From: Streptomyces sp. YS415
Lineage (GTDB): Bacteria; Actinomycetota; Actinomycetes; Streptomycetales; Streptomycetaceae
Direction: 5' to 3'
NCBI RefSeq assembly: GCF_023544665.1
Contig: NZ_JAMJFL010000013.1
Coordinates: 185,606 to 249,605, forward strand
Length of the DNA stretch: 64,000 nucleotides
In this document: piece after piece, positions 33,650 to 42,084 of the stretch
Layout: each line of letters starts with the position of its first letter
Position numbering within the stretch: the first letter of the stretch is position 1
Position numbers and translations under genes: made by a program
Notes under the pieces: generated by a model
Databases searched by the model: none
Seen by the model: only the letters and a program-made list of their open reading frames with translations
Told to the model about the DNA's origin: nothing

Positions 33650-33952
33650 ATGAGGGGGCAACTGGTGACTGCGGGGAGCCCGACGAATGACGCCGAGCGC
33701 CTCATCGAGGTGGGCAGAGCCCTCTTTGAGAAGCTCACGACCGACCCGGTGCTGAACGTCATCGAACTGCCTGACGGGCTCGGCGTCTGCCTCGTGCACG
33801 CCGTGCGCGGCGGAGGCAAGATCTACGTGGCACCCGACGAGTCGGCACTGTGGGTCGGTTCGGAAGTCGACTACGCCGCCGGGCTGGGCGTCTTCCGCGA
33901 CGGCGCGCGCACCTGCGTGGAGACGTTTGCCGCCAGCCGCAAGCACGCCTGA
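33650..33952 (+). CDS. Conserved small hypothetical protein
   Basis: A 100-residue protein with a compact alpha/beta look: SPTNDAERLIEVGRALFEKL, ELPDGLGVCLVHAV, then GGGKIYVAPDESALWVGSEV and DGARTCVETF. The strong GC3 bias supports a real gene, and I have seen proteins of this pattern in Streptomyces without assigned function. An alternative GTG start lies 15 bases downstream. The 293 bases after it hold no clear gene. Confidence 0.6.
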   Translation: MRGQLVTAGSPTNDAERLIEVGRALFEKLTTDPVLNVIELPDGLGVCLVHAVRGGGKIYVAPDESALWVGSEVDYAAGLGVFRDGARTCVETFAASRKHA

Positions 33953-34245
33953 TCACCGACACGCTCGAACGGCGCCGCGACCGCCGCCTGAGAGACAACG
34001 CGCGGCTTGCCAAGGACCCGCGCTGACCATGCGGTTGGACGGTCGGCAGTGCCTCATACGACGGGTACTGCTTCGGCGGCACCTCGACCTTGCCGTAGGC
34101 GACGCGTACTGGCTGCGTGATCCACCCCGGTCACCTCGGACTGGCGCTGCAGCAGTCCCGGCGCACAACGACCGGGCACAGCACGCGAGATCACCGTGGC
34201 AGCCCCGCGCCGTGAGTCACGCCCCTTACTGCATATGATTCGCAG

Positions 34246-34782
34246 ATGCAGAAGTACCGCATTAGGACAGCCGCGGCCTCCGACCTCAACGAGGCCCGGG
34301 CCGTGATGCTGGACACCGTCTACCGCGACTTCGGGACCGGCTACGTGCCGCGCTGGCACGCCGACATCATCGATCCGGAGTCGTTCTACGTCGTCCCGCC
34401 CCGGCACACCCTGCTGGTGGCCGTCGACGAGAAGGACGGGACGGTAGCCGCGACCGCCGCACTCGACGCGCGAGGGCCGGCCCATCCACCGAACCCGCGA
34501 TGGCTGGCCGAGCGGTACCCCTCGGGTGAGACCGCGCAACTCAGGCGGGTGTACACGCGCCCGGAGCACCGGCGGCGCGGGCTGGCCCGGCAACTGGTGG
34601 AAGAACTGCTGGACTTCGCCCGGGCGGACGGCGGTTACCGGTCCGTGTACCTGCACGCGGACCCGCACTCGCCGGGCGCGATGAGCCTGTGGCGGACGCT
34701 GGGCAAGGTCGTCTGCGACGAGAGGGAGGACGTGCCCGGCGGTGGCAGCGGGGTGGTGCACTTCGAGATCCCGCTTGCGTAA
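34246..34782 (+). CDS. GNAT-family N-acetyltransferase
   Basis: A 178-residue acetyltransferase. IRTAAASDLNEARAVMLDTV starts the GNAT fold, LRRVYTRPEHRRRGLARQLV is the acetyl-CoA-binding motif A (RRRGLA loop), and YLHADPHSPGAMSLWRTLG is motif B. The acceptor is unknown. A TATGAT -10 box at 34234-34239 places transcription start at the ATG, so the message may be leaderless. Its TAA lies two bases before the Zur-like box of the next promoter. Confidence 0.85.
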   Translation: MQKYRIRTAAASDLNEARAVMLDTVYRDFGTGYVPRWHADIIDPESFYVVPPRHTLLVAVDEKDGTVAATAALDARGPAHPPNPRWLAERYPSGETAQLRRVYTRPEHRRRGLARQLVEELLDFARADGGYRSVYLHADPHSPGAMSLWRTLGKVVCDEREDVPGGGSGVVHFEIPLA

Positions 34783-34804
34783 ATGAAAATCATATTCATA
34801 TGAT
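34775..34804 (+). promoter_or_regulatory. Promoter with Zur-like operator
   Basis: TTGCGT (34775-34780) and TATGAT (34799-34804) are 18 bases apart. The spacer holds TGAAAATCATATTCA (34784-34798), which differs at only two positions from the palindromic Streptomyces Zur-box pattern TGAAAATGATTTTCA as I recall it. A repressor here would block RNA polymerase directly, so expression should rise under zinc shortage. Confidence 0.65.
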
Positions 34805-34869
34805 GCTGCTCGATGTCGGCCGACAGACCCGTACGGGAACGTCCGCCCTGGAAAGACAGAACGAGGACC

Positions 34870-36378
34870 ATGAGATCTCCCCGCCGTCGCCTCATAGCCG
34901 GCCTGCTGCTCGCCCCCGTGCTCTCCGGCTGCTTCGCCTCCAACGACGACGGCTCGTCCTCCGACTCCGCCGGCTCGGGTGAGGGCGGGCGCCTGCGGGT
35001 GGCACTCGCCTTCCAACCGACGGAGAACTACTCACCGTACGGCGGCCAGGACGCCTTCATCCTGTCCCGGCTCGGTGTGAGCGAAGGGCTGACCCGGCTG
35101 GACGCCAACGGCACCGCGGCCCCCGCCCTCGCCGAGTCATGGAGCAGCGAACAGGACGGCAGAAGCTGGGTGTTCACGCTGCGGGACGCCACGTTCCAGG
35201 ACGGCAGTGACGTCACCGCGAAGGCCGTCGCCTCCGCGCTCACCCACGCCGCCGCGGCCGACCCGGCACCGACCGCGCTCTCCGGTGTGAAGCTGACCGC
35301 CGAGGCCGTGAGCGACGACCGGGTGAAGGTCGGCACCGGTCAGGCCGACCCGGTGCTGCCGCTGCGGCTGACCAACCCCAGCCTCGCGGTGTTCGCCCCG
35401 AAGGCGTACGGCAAGGACGGCAAGGTGAACCCCCTCGGCACCGCCACCGGCCCCTTCGAACTCACCCGGACCACCGGGGACACGGCGGCCGCCCTGGACC
35501 GCTACGACGACTACTGGGGCGGGCGCGCCCAAGTGTCCGGCATCAAAGCCAAGTTCGTCTCGGACGGCACCGCCCGCGCCAACGCCCTGCGCACCGGGGA
35601 CGTGGACATCGCCGAGGTTCTGCCCGTCGCGCAGGTGGCCTCGTTGGACCAGAACACCGTCCACGAGGTCAACACGGCGCGGAACACCAGCCTGTACCTC
35701 AACACCCAGCAGGGCGTCTTCGAGGACGCGGGACTGCGCGCCGCCGCGCGCGAGGCGATCGACACGACCGCCGTCGCCAAGGGCGTGTACGAGGGGCACG
35801 CCGAGCCCGCCCGCGGCATCTACGGCCCCGCCCTGACCTGGGCCGCGAGCAAGAGGACCGAGCCGACCGGCCGGGCGAAGGCCACCGACCCGGACGGCAA
35901 GGCCATCACCATCGCCACCTACAACGACCGGCCCGAGCTGGCCGAGACCGCCCAGGTGCTCCAACAGCAGCTCCAGAAAGCCGGGTTCACGGTGAAGCTG
36001 GAGGTACGCACCTACGCCCGTCTCGAAAGCGACCTGCTGGCCAAGAAGTTCGACGCCGCCGTCGTCTCCCGCAACATGATGCTCGACACCGGCGACCCGG
36101 TCACCGTCCTGGCCGGCGACTTCGCCTGCGACGGCAGCTACAACCTGTCGTTCCTGTGCGACAAGGACGTCGACCAGCTGGTCGAGAAGGCCCGCGCCGA
36201 GGCCGATCCGGGCAAGCGGCAGGACGCGGCGATGAAGGCGGAGGCCGCCATCCTCGGCACGGACGCGGTGGTCCCCCTGGTGCACCTGAAGGTCGTCACC
36301 GGCCTGAGCACGTCCGTCAAGGGTGCGCTGCTCGACCCGTACGAGCGGCAGTTCATCGGCACCGGGACCCGGCGCTGA
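34870..36378 (+). CDS. Family-5 (NikA/CntA-like) metal-complex-binding lipoprotein
   Basis: A 502-residue solute-binding lipoprotein with a basic start, hydrophobic stretch and lipobox VLSGC. LRVALAFQPTENYSPYGGQDAF, SRLGVSEGLTRLDANG and AESWSSEQDGRSWVFTLRDATFQDG place it in family 5, nearer to NikA/CntA metal-chelate binders than to dipeptide binders. ATG 34870 gives the proper signal peptide. The Zur-like promoter 70 bases upstream and the downstream fused permease and MFS suggest uptake of a zinc-metallophore complex. The ligand is inferred from context. Confidence 0.8.
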   Translation: MRSPRRRLIAGLLLAPVLSGCFASNDDGSSSDSAGSGEGGRLRVALAFQPTENYSPYGGQDAFILSRLGVSEGLTRLDANGTAAPALAESWSSEQDGRSWVFTLRDATFQDGSDVTAKAVASALTHAAAADPAPTALSGVKLTAEAVSDDRVKVGTGQADPVLPLRLTNPSLAVFAPKAYGKDGKVNPLGTATGPFELTRTTGDTAAALDRYDDYWGGRAQVSGIKAKFVSDGTARANALRTGDVDIAEVLPVAQVASLDQNTVHEVNTARNTSLYLNTQQGVFEDAGLRAAAREAIDTTAVAKGVYEGHAEPARGIYGPALTWAASKRTEPTGRAKATDPDGKAITIATYNDRPELAETAQVLQQQLQKAGFTVKLEVRTYARLESDLLAKKFDAAVVSRNMMLDTGDPVTVLAGDFACDGSYNLSFLCDKDVDQLVEKARAEADPGKRQDAAMKAEAAILGTDAVVPLVHLKVVTGLSTSVKGALLDPYERQFIGTGTRR

Positions 36379-36383
36379 ACCCC

Positions 36384-38228
36384 TTGGCCCGGCCCCTTGC
36401 CGCCGCCCTGCTGTGGCGGGGCCTTCTGACGGGCGGACTGGTGTGCGCGATCGGCCTGCTGCCGTGGCTGTCGCGCACGGACCCGGCGCTGACCGTGCTC
36501 AAGGCCCGCTCGGCGGAGCGCGATCCCACTCCCGAGACGCTGCGGGCCATCCGGGACGAACTCGGCCTGGACGACGGCCCGCCGGCACTGCTCGGCCGCT
36601 GGCTCGGCGGTCTGCTGCGCGGGGACGCGGGCCGGTCCTGGGTGTCGGACACCGAGGTGCTGCCCGCCGCCGCACAGGCCCTCGGAGCGTCCCTGCTGCT
36701 GATGGCCGGGGCCGTCGTCATCGCCCTGGCCACCGTCGCGGCGGTGTGCGCCCGCACCCTGTGGCTCGGCTCGCGGCGCCGCCTCGGCACCCGCGGCCCC
36801 GGCGGTACCGGATCGGCGGTGCTGGCCGCGCTCCCGGAGTTCCTCATCGCCTCCGTGCTGGCCTCGGTCGTCGGCGTACAGCTGGGCTGGCTGCCCGCCC
36901 TCGGCTGGTACGGCCCCCAGTGGCTGATCCTGCCCTCACTCGCCCTCGGCCTGCCCGCCGGTGCCGTCCTCGGGCGCATGCTGGACGACCTGCTGCCCGC
37001 GGCGTTCGCCGAACCGTGGGCGCTGGCCGCCGCCGCGCGCGGCATACCGCCGGCTTCCACCGCACGGCAGGCACTGCGCCGCTGCGTGCCCACACTGCTG
37101 CCCAACGTGGGACTGTTCGTGGTCGGCCTGACCGGCGGCTCGGTCGCCGTCGAGCAGATCTTCGACATCCCGGGGCTCGGCCGGCTCACCCTGCGTGCGG
37201 CGCTCGCCCAGGACCTGCCCGTCCTGCAGACCGGCACGCTCGCGCTCACCGCGCTCGCGGCAGCGGCGGCCGTACTGGCCCGGCTCGGCGTGCGCCGACT
37301 GACCGGGCCGGCGCTGCGCGACGGCGCCCTGCACTCCCTGCACCGGCCCGCCCCGCCCGCCCCGCGCGCCGTCCCCTTCGTCTACGCGCTGCTGCTCGCC
37401 GGCGTCATCGGCCTCGGCCTGCCCCGCGACCCGCTCGCCCTGGACACGACCGACAAGCTTCAATCCCCCTCCGTCTCACACCCCTTCGGCACCGACGCGC
37501 TCGGCCGTGACGTCCTCGCCCGCGTCGCGCACGGCGCACTCGACACCCTCGGCGCCGCGCTCGCGGTCAGCGCCGCCGTCCTGCTGACCGGCGTCCTGCT
37601 GGGCCTGCTCCCCCGCCTGTCCGCACCCCTGGTCGACACCGTCAACGCCATACCACCGGTGCTTGCCGCCCTCCTCGTCACCGGCATCGCGGGCAGCGGC
37701 CCCTGGACACCCGCCCTCGCCATCGGCGTCGTCGCCTGGGCCCCTCTGGCCACCCACGTCTCCTCCCTCCTGCGACAGGAGCGCGCCACCCTCCACCTGG
37801 CCGCGACCCGCGCTCTCGGCGCCGGCCGCTGGTACCTGCTGCGGCACGAACTGCTCCCCGCCGTCCTGCCACCCGTCGTCCGCCACGCCCTGCTCCGGCT
37901 GCCCGGCATCGCCCTGGGCCTGGCCGCCCTCGGCTTCCTCGGCCTCGGATCCCAGCCGCCCTGCCCCGAGTGGGGCCTGCTGCTCGCCGAGAACCAGCCG
38001 TACGCCGAACGCGCCCCCTGGGCCGTCCTCGCCCCCGCCGCCGCCCTCGCCCTCCTCGGCGCACTCGCCGTGACCGCGGCGGGCGGTGTCCGTCTGCCCC
38101 GCCACAAGCCGAAACGTCCGCCGGGCTCACGACCCGGCTCGCCCGCCCCTTCGGTCACGGCGACCCCGCCTCCGCGTACCGACACCCCGCTCATCGCCGT
38201 ATCCGCCTCCCCCACGAAAACACCATGA
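36384..38228 (+). CDS. Fused double ABC permease (DppB- and DppC-like halves in one chain)
   Basis: About 614 residues containing two complete family-5 permease domains. The first half (about 1-310) has LRAIRDELGLDDGPPALLG and the EAA-like loop near 207 (ALAAAARGIPPASTARQALR) followed by VEQIFDIPGLGRL. The second half (about 335-600) has the DppC-type HPFGTDALGRDVLARVAHG near 368 and its EAA-like loop near 473 (LAATRALGAGRWYLLRHEL). These subunits are normally separate genes. The TTG at 36384, five bases after the upstream stop, is the assumed start and is uncertain. No ATPase gene follows, so ATPases must come from elsewhere. A Pro/Thr-rich tail ends the protein. Confidence 0.82.
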   Translation: MARPLAAALLWRGLLTGGLVCAIGLLPWLSRTDPALTVLKARSAERDPTPETLRAIRDELGLDDGPPALLGRWLGGLLRGDAGRSWVSDTEVLPAAAQALGASLLLMAGAVVIALATVAAVCARTLWLGSRRRLGTRGPGGTGSAVLAALPEFLIASVLASVVGVQLGWLPALGWYGPQWLILPSLALGLPAGAVLGRMLDDLLPAAFAEPWALAAAARGIPPASTARQALRRCVPTLLPNVGLFVVGLTGGSVAVEQIFDIPGLGRLTLRAALAQDLPVLQTGTLALTALAAAAAVLARLGVRRLTGPALRDGALHSLHRPAPPAPRAVPFVYALLLAGVIGLGLPRDPLALDTTDKLQSPSVSHPFGTDALGRDVLARVAHGALDTLGAALAVSAAVLLTGVLLGLLPRLSAPLVDTVNAIPPVLAALLVTGIAGSGPWTPALAIGVVAWAPLATHVSSLLRQERATLHLAATRALGAGRWYLLRHELLPAVLPPVVRHALLRLPGIALGLAALGFLGLGSQPPCPEWGLLLAENQPYAERAPWAVLAPAAALALLGALAVTAAGGVRLPRHKPKRPPGSRPGSPAPSVTATPPPRTDTPLIAVSASPTKTP

Positions 38229-39547
38229 CCGGCCTGCTCCCCCGCACACACCCCCGCCCTCTCACCGCGAAGTCCCCGCGCGAACGGACCTGGAAGCACC
38301 TCTCCCCGCTGCTGCGGCTGCTGATCCTGACCCAACTCGCCTTCAACATCGGCTTCTACGCCGTCCTGCCGTTCCTCGCCGCACACCTCGGCACCGCCAT
38401 CGGCATGGCGGGCTGGATGGTCGGCTTCGTCCTCGGACTGCGCACCTTCAGCCAGCAGGGCCTGTTCGTGGTCGGCGGCTGGCTCGTCGACCGCCACGGC
38501 GTACGCCCGGTCGTCCTCGCCGGGTGCGTGCTGCGCATCGCCGGGTTCGCCTGGCTCGGATACGCGCAGCAGACCTGGGCGGTGATCGCAGCGGTGCTGC
38601 TGATCGGGTTCGCCGCCGCACTGTTCTCCCCGGCCGTGGAGTCGGAGGTCGCCCGGCAGGCCGTGGTGTGGGAGGCGGCAGGCCACGGCCCCCGTACCCG
38701 CGTACTGGCCCTCTTCTCCGCCGCCGGACAGGCAGGAGCCTTCGTCGGGCCGCTGCTCGGCGCCCTGCTCCTCGCCGTGGACTTCCGTACCGCCTGCCTC
38801 GCCGGGGCCGGGGTCTTCGTACTCGCCCTCGTCGGCCACATGCGCCTGATGCCGCAGCACATACCCGGCCGAGTCCGCACCCTGCAGCGCGGCGGATTGC
38901 GCGCGCTGCTGCGCAACCGCCGCTTCCTTGCCCTGTGTTGCGCCTACGGCACCTACCTGCTCGCCTACAACCAGCTCTACCTCGCCCTGCCCGACGAGGT
39001 GCAGCGCGTGACGGGATCCCAGTCGGCCCTGTCCTGGCTGTTCGCCCTCTCGTCCCTCCTGGTCGTCCTCGCCCAGCTCCCCGTCACCCGCTGGGCCGGT
39101 GACCGGCTCGACCTGCGCCGCTCCATGACTGCCGGCCTGCTTCTGGTGGCCGCGGGGTTCCTGGTCGTCGCCGCCGGGCGCCCCGCCGGCTGGACGGGCA
39201 TCGCGGGGCTGCTGCCCGCCGCCGGGCACGTCCTCCTGCTCACCCTGGGACAGATGCTGATCGTCCCGGCCGCCCGCGCCTGGGTCCCCGACCTCGCCGA
39301 GGATGGACGCCTCGGCCTCTACACCGGCGCCCTGTCCTCCGTCTCCGGCTTGATCGTCCTCATCGGCAGCTCCGCCACCGGGTCCCTCCTGGACCTCGGC
39401 CTCCCGGCCGCCGTGCCGTGGCTGGTACTCGCCGCGATCCCGGCCGTGGCGGTGGCGCTGGTGCCCCACTGCGCGGAAGGAAACGAGAGCGCGCAGGCAC
39501 GGACCGGGAGCGGTGACGTCCGGCGCAGGGGTCCGTCTCCCCTGTGA
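38225..39547 (+). CDS. MFS transporter, CntE-like metallophore exporter candidate
   Basis: A 440-residue 12-helix MFS protein: LILTQLAFNIGFYAVLPFLA in helix 1, GGWLVDRHGVRPVVLAG as motif A, FAAALFSPAVESEVARQ and YNQLYLALPDEVQR later. Its ATG overlaps the permease stop, so it is produced with the importer. Family-5 importer plus MFS gene is the arrangement of opine-metallophore systems, where the MFS protein (CntE) exports the apo-metallophore. Here no biosynthetic genes are next to it, so it may export a metallophore made elsewhere or recycle one. Confidence 0.8.
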   Translation: MTGLLPRTHPRPLTAKSPRERTWKHLSPLLRLLILTQLAFNIGFYAVLPFLAAHLGTAIGMAGWMVGFVLGLRTFSQQGLFVVGGWLVDRHGVRPVVLAGCVLRIAGFAWLGYAQQTWAVIAAVLLIGFAAALFSPAVESEVARQAVVWEAAGHGPRTRVLALFSAAGQAGAFVGPLLGALLLAVDFRTACLAGAGVFVLALVGHMRLMPQHIPGRVRTLQRGGLRALLRNRRFLALCCAYGTYLLAYNQLYLALPDEVQRVTGSQSALSWLFALSSLLVVLAQLPVTRWAGDRLDLRRSMTAGLLLVAAGFLVVAAGRPAGWTGIAGLLPAAGHVLLLTLGQMLIVPAARAWVPDLAEDGRLGLYTGALSSVSGLIVLIGSSATGSLLDLGLPAAVPWLVLAAIPAVAVALVPHCAEGNESAQARTGSGDVRRRGPSPL

Positions 39548-39550
39548 TGC

Positions 39551-39612
39551 CCCATCGTTCATTATGATGAACGATGGGTTCATCTTACCGGTGCAGTTCG
39601 TTATAGTGAACG
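39551..39612 (+). promoter_or_regulatory. Two operator copies over a leaderless promoter
   Basis: CCCATCGTTCAT (39551-39562) and ATGAACGATGGG (39567-39578) form a perfect 12-base-arm palindrome. Its core GTTCATTATGATGAACG (39557-39573) recurs with three changes at 39596-39612, 39 bases on. The second copy covers a TATAGT -10 box (39602-39607); TTCATC at 39579 is the likely -35. Transcription would begin at the ATG at 39614. The XRE-cupin regulator encoded in the same operon is the obvious candidate to bind. Confidence 0.7.
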
Positions 39613-39613
39613 T

Positions 39614-40336
39614 ATGGTTCATTTGGGTGGGGTGCGTCAAGCAGGCGCTCAGGTCAGCACGTATCTCGATGACACCTATAGAGAGCACGTGGACACGCGG
39701 GTGATCATGGTCGGTGACAGAGACGGACTGCCGTGGGCGGCCGTCGAGCACTGCCTGTTCCATCCGCAGGGCGGGGGCCAGCCCGCCGACCGAGGGTGGC
39801 TGGCGGATGCCGACGTCATCCCCGTGCGGGATCCCGAATCAGCCCTGGTCGTCCTGGTCGCGCCCGAGGGCGACGCTCTGCCGCCTGTCACCGTGGGGCA
39901 GTCGGTGCGGACGCGGATCGACATGCGCTCGCGAATGACACACGCCGCGCTGCACACGGCCGGTCACCTGGTCGAGGCGGTCGGACGCCGTCAGGGGTGG
40001 GAGATGGTCAGCAACAACCACTTCCCCAGCCAGGCCCGCATCGAGTTCCGGATGCCGCAGTCGGACGCCAGGTTGGCCGACCCTGAGGGACGGGAGGAGG
40101 CCACCGCCGCTCTGCGGGCCGCGGTGGCCGCCGCGATAGCCGAGGATCTGCCCGTCTTCGCGCGGTACGAGGGTGAGGGGCGGCGCGTGGTGCACCTGGA
40201 CGCACTGCATGCCGCGCCGTGCGGAGGCACCCATCTGCGCAGCCTCGGCGCACTGGCCGAGGTGGTCCTGCCGACGCTCAAGGTGAAAAAGGGCCGCATC
40301 CGCGTGTCCTACAGCGCCACCCACGGGAGCCACTGA
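39614..40336 (+). CDS. AlaX-type alanyl-tRNA editing protein
   Basis: A 240-residue stand-alone editing domain related to the SAD domain of alanyl/threonyl-tRNA synthetases. LFHPQGGGQPADRG (His50), THAALHTAGHLVEAVG (zinc ligands His114 and His118) and PCGGTHLRSLG carry the HxxxH plus Cys-x3-His metal site. AlaX proteins hydrolyse mischarged Ser- or Gly-tRNA(Ala). The N-terminal 20 residues are extra and derive from starting at the leaderless ATG. Its stop overlaps the regulator start, linking tRNA proofreading to a serine/threonine-related operon. Confidence 0.85.
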   Translation: MVHLGGVRQAGAQVSTYLDDTYREHVDTRVIMVGDRDGLPWAAVEHCLFHPQGGGQPADRGWLADADVIPVRDPESALVVLVAPEGDALPPVTVGQSVRTRIDMRSRMTHAALHTAGHLVEAVGRRQGWEMVSNNHFPSQARIEFRMPQSDARLADPEGREEATAALRAAVAAAIAEDLPVFARYEGEGRRVVHLDALHAAPCGGTHLRSLGALAEVVLPTLKVKKGRIRVSYSATHGSH

Positions 40337-40914
40337 TGGCCGCGTCATCCGGGTCCGGCAGGCAGCCGGTGAGCAGCACTGCGGCCGCGGTCGGCGCGAA
40401 GATCCGTCTGCGCCGCCAGCAGCGGGGCATGAGCGCCGCGGAGATGGCCCGGCGGGCAGGACTGAGCAAGGCCACGCTGTCGCAGCTGGAGGCAGGCAAA
40501 GGCAACCCGACGATCGACACGCTGGACGCGATCGCCGTCGCGCTGCGCATTCCGATTGCGGACCTGCTGGCGCGCGATGCCGACACCGGCCCGGTCTACC
40601 GGCCGGGCACGCATGCCGAGCCGGGCGAGGTCGCCCGGGAACTGCTGCGCCGCATCAGCAGCGGCAACAGCCTGGAGATCTGGCGGCTACGCATCCCGCC
40701 CGAGACGGAGCTGACCGGCGTCCCCCACGCCACCGGCACGATCGAGCACCTGCTCATCGCCACCGGGCAGGTCACCGCCGGCCCCGTCGACGCGCCGCAG
40801 GATCTGGGCCCGGGCGACATGCTCGCCTTCGCCGGCGATGCCCCTCACTTCTACCGGACCGGCACCGAGGCAGTGGACATCACTGTCGTATTCGCCTCCC
40901 CCATCAGCACCTGA
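40336..40914 (+). CDS. XRE-family regulator with C-terminal cupin domain
   Basis: A 192-residue HTH-cupin regulator: the HTH (about 18-72: KIRLRRQQRGMSAAEMARRA, LSKATLSQLEAGKGNPTIDT) is followed by a cupin (LIATGQVTAGPVDAPQDLGP, GDMLAFAGDAPHFYRTG). HTH-cupin proteins sense small molecules and usually regulate the operon they sit in. ATG overlaps the AlaX stop and GGGAG precedes it. It probably binds the two GTTC-N9-GAAC repeats upstream of the operon. Confidence 0.87.
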   Translation: MAASSGSGRQPVSSTAAAVGAKIRLRRQQRGMSAAEMARRAGLSKATLSQLEAGKGNPTIDTLDAIAVALRIPIADLLARDADTGPVYRPGTHAEPGEVARELLRRISSGNSLEIWRLRIPPETELTGVPHATGTIEHLLIATGQVTAGPVDAPQDLGPGDMLAFAGDAPHFYRTGTEAVDITVVFASPIST

Positions 40915-40932
40915 GACCAAGGAACTCCCCTC

Positions 40933-41994
40933 GTGAGCCCCGCCCCCGCCGTCATCCCCTCCGGCCGTGCCTTCATCAGCGACAACATGGCCGGGGCGTC
41001 CCCGCAGATAGCCCAGGCCGTCGCCGACGCGGCCACCGGCCAGGTCCTGCCCTACGGCAACGACCCCTACACGGACAGCGCCCGCCGCAGGTTCGGCGAA
41101 ATCTTCGAACGAGCCGTCGACGTCTTCCCGGTCTCCACTGGATCAGCCGCCAACGGCCTGAGCCTGGCCGTCATCACCCCGCCGTGGGGCAGCGTCCTCT
41201 CCCACCCCGACAGCCACATCAACCACGACGAATGCGGTGCTCCGGAATTCTTCACCGGCGGCGCCAAGCTCATCGGTGTCCCGGGGCCCGACGGCAAGAT
41301 CGATCCCGACGCGCTGCAGAAGGCGGTTCGCCGACGGACCGGTGACGTGCACAGCGTGCAGCCCTCTGCGATGAGCATCAGCCAAGCCACCGAAAGCGGC
41401 AGCGTCTACACCCTTGAGGAGATCCGCCGACTGTCCGCCATCGCCAAGGACGCCGGACTTCGCGTCCACATGGACGGTGCCCGCTTCGCCAACGCCCTGG
41501 ACCACCTCAATACCACCCCGGCCGAGATGACCTGGAAGGCCGGCATCGACATCCTGTCCTTCGGCGCCACCAAGAACGGCTCGATGACCGCCGACGCCAT
41601 CATTTCCTTCGACCCCGCACTCGCCACCGAACTCGCCTTCCGCACCAAGCGAGCCGGCCAGCTCGCCTCCAAGATGCGCTTCCACACCGCCCAGCTCGAC
41701 GCCTACCTCACCGACGACCTGTGGCTGCACAACGCGCGCCAGGCCAACGCGATGGCCATCCGGCTCGCCGACGGCCTCAAAGCCATCCCCGGCACGAACC
41801 TCCTGGCCACGCCCCAAGCGAACATCCTCTTCTGCCGTCTCCCCCAGCACGTCACCGAAGGCCTCCTGGCTGAGGGTTACGTCTTCTACCACGACCGCTG
41901 GGAGCCCGGAACCGTCCGCTTCGTCACCGCCTTCTCCCACACTCCGCAAGACATCGACCAGCTCATCGACGCGGTCAACCGCCACTCCCAGTAG
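40933..41994 (+). CDS. Threonine aldolase-like PLP enzyme
   Basis: A 353-residue beta-eliminating lyase/threonine aldolase family member. It begins ISDNMAGASPQIAQAVADA; SHINHDECGAPEFFTGGAKL, HMDGARFANAL (the PLP-ring Asp) and FGATKNGS with the PLP lysine at 214 are characteristic. The usual reaction is cleavage of L-threonine or other beta-hydroxy amino acids to glycine and an aldehyde. The GTG follows the regulator by 18 bases with AAGGAAC upstream. Together with AlaX it suggests detoxification or proofreading against a serine/threonine-like amino acid. Confidence 0.87.
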   Translation: MSPAPAVIPSGRAFISDNMAGASPQIAQAVADAATGQVLPYGNDPYTDSARRRFGEIFERAVDVFPVSTGSAANGLSLAVITPPWGSVLSHPDSHINHDECGAPEFFTGGAKLIGVPGPDGKIDPDALQKAVRRRTGDVHSVQPSAMSISQATESGSVYTLEEIRRLSAIAKDAGLRVHMDGARFANALDHLNTTPAEMTWKAGIDILSFGATKNGSMTADAIISFDPALATELAFRTKRAGQLASKMRFHTAQLDAYLTDDLWLHNARQANAMAIRLADGLKAIPGTNLLATPQANILFCRLPQHVTEGLLAEGYVFYHDRWEPGTVRFVTAFSHTPQDIDQLIDAVNRHSQ

Positions 41995-42084
41995 GACTTT
42001 GTCCGGACGATCTCTGAGGCAACGGCGGCCGACACCTGCGAATCTCGTTGTCGAAAGTCTCGTCGACTGAGGTAGAAGGGCGGC

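Noticed and set aside
33951..34025. A protein-like tail (TLERRRDRRLRDNARLAKD) directly after the small hypothetical gene.
   Set aside because: Only 24 codons, no start and no preceding domain in frame; could be a relic but cannot be supported.
37460..39763. A very long open frame on the minus strand opposite the fused permease and MFS genes.
   Set aside because: Its composition (Gly/Glu/Gln-rich, no domain) is that of an antisense shadow created by GC3 bias; the + strand genes have clear domains and overlaps.
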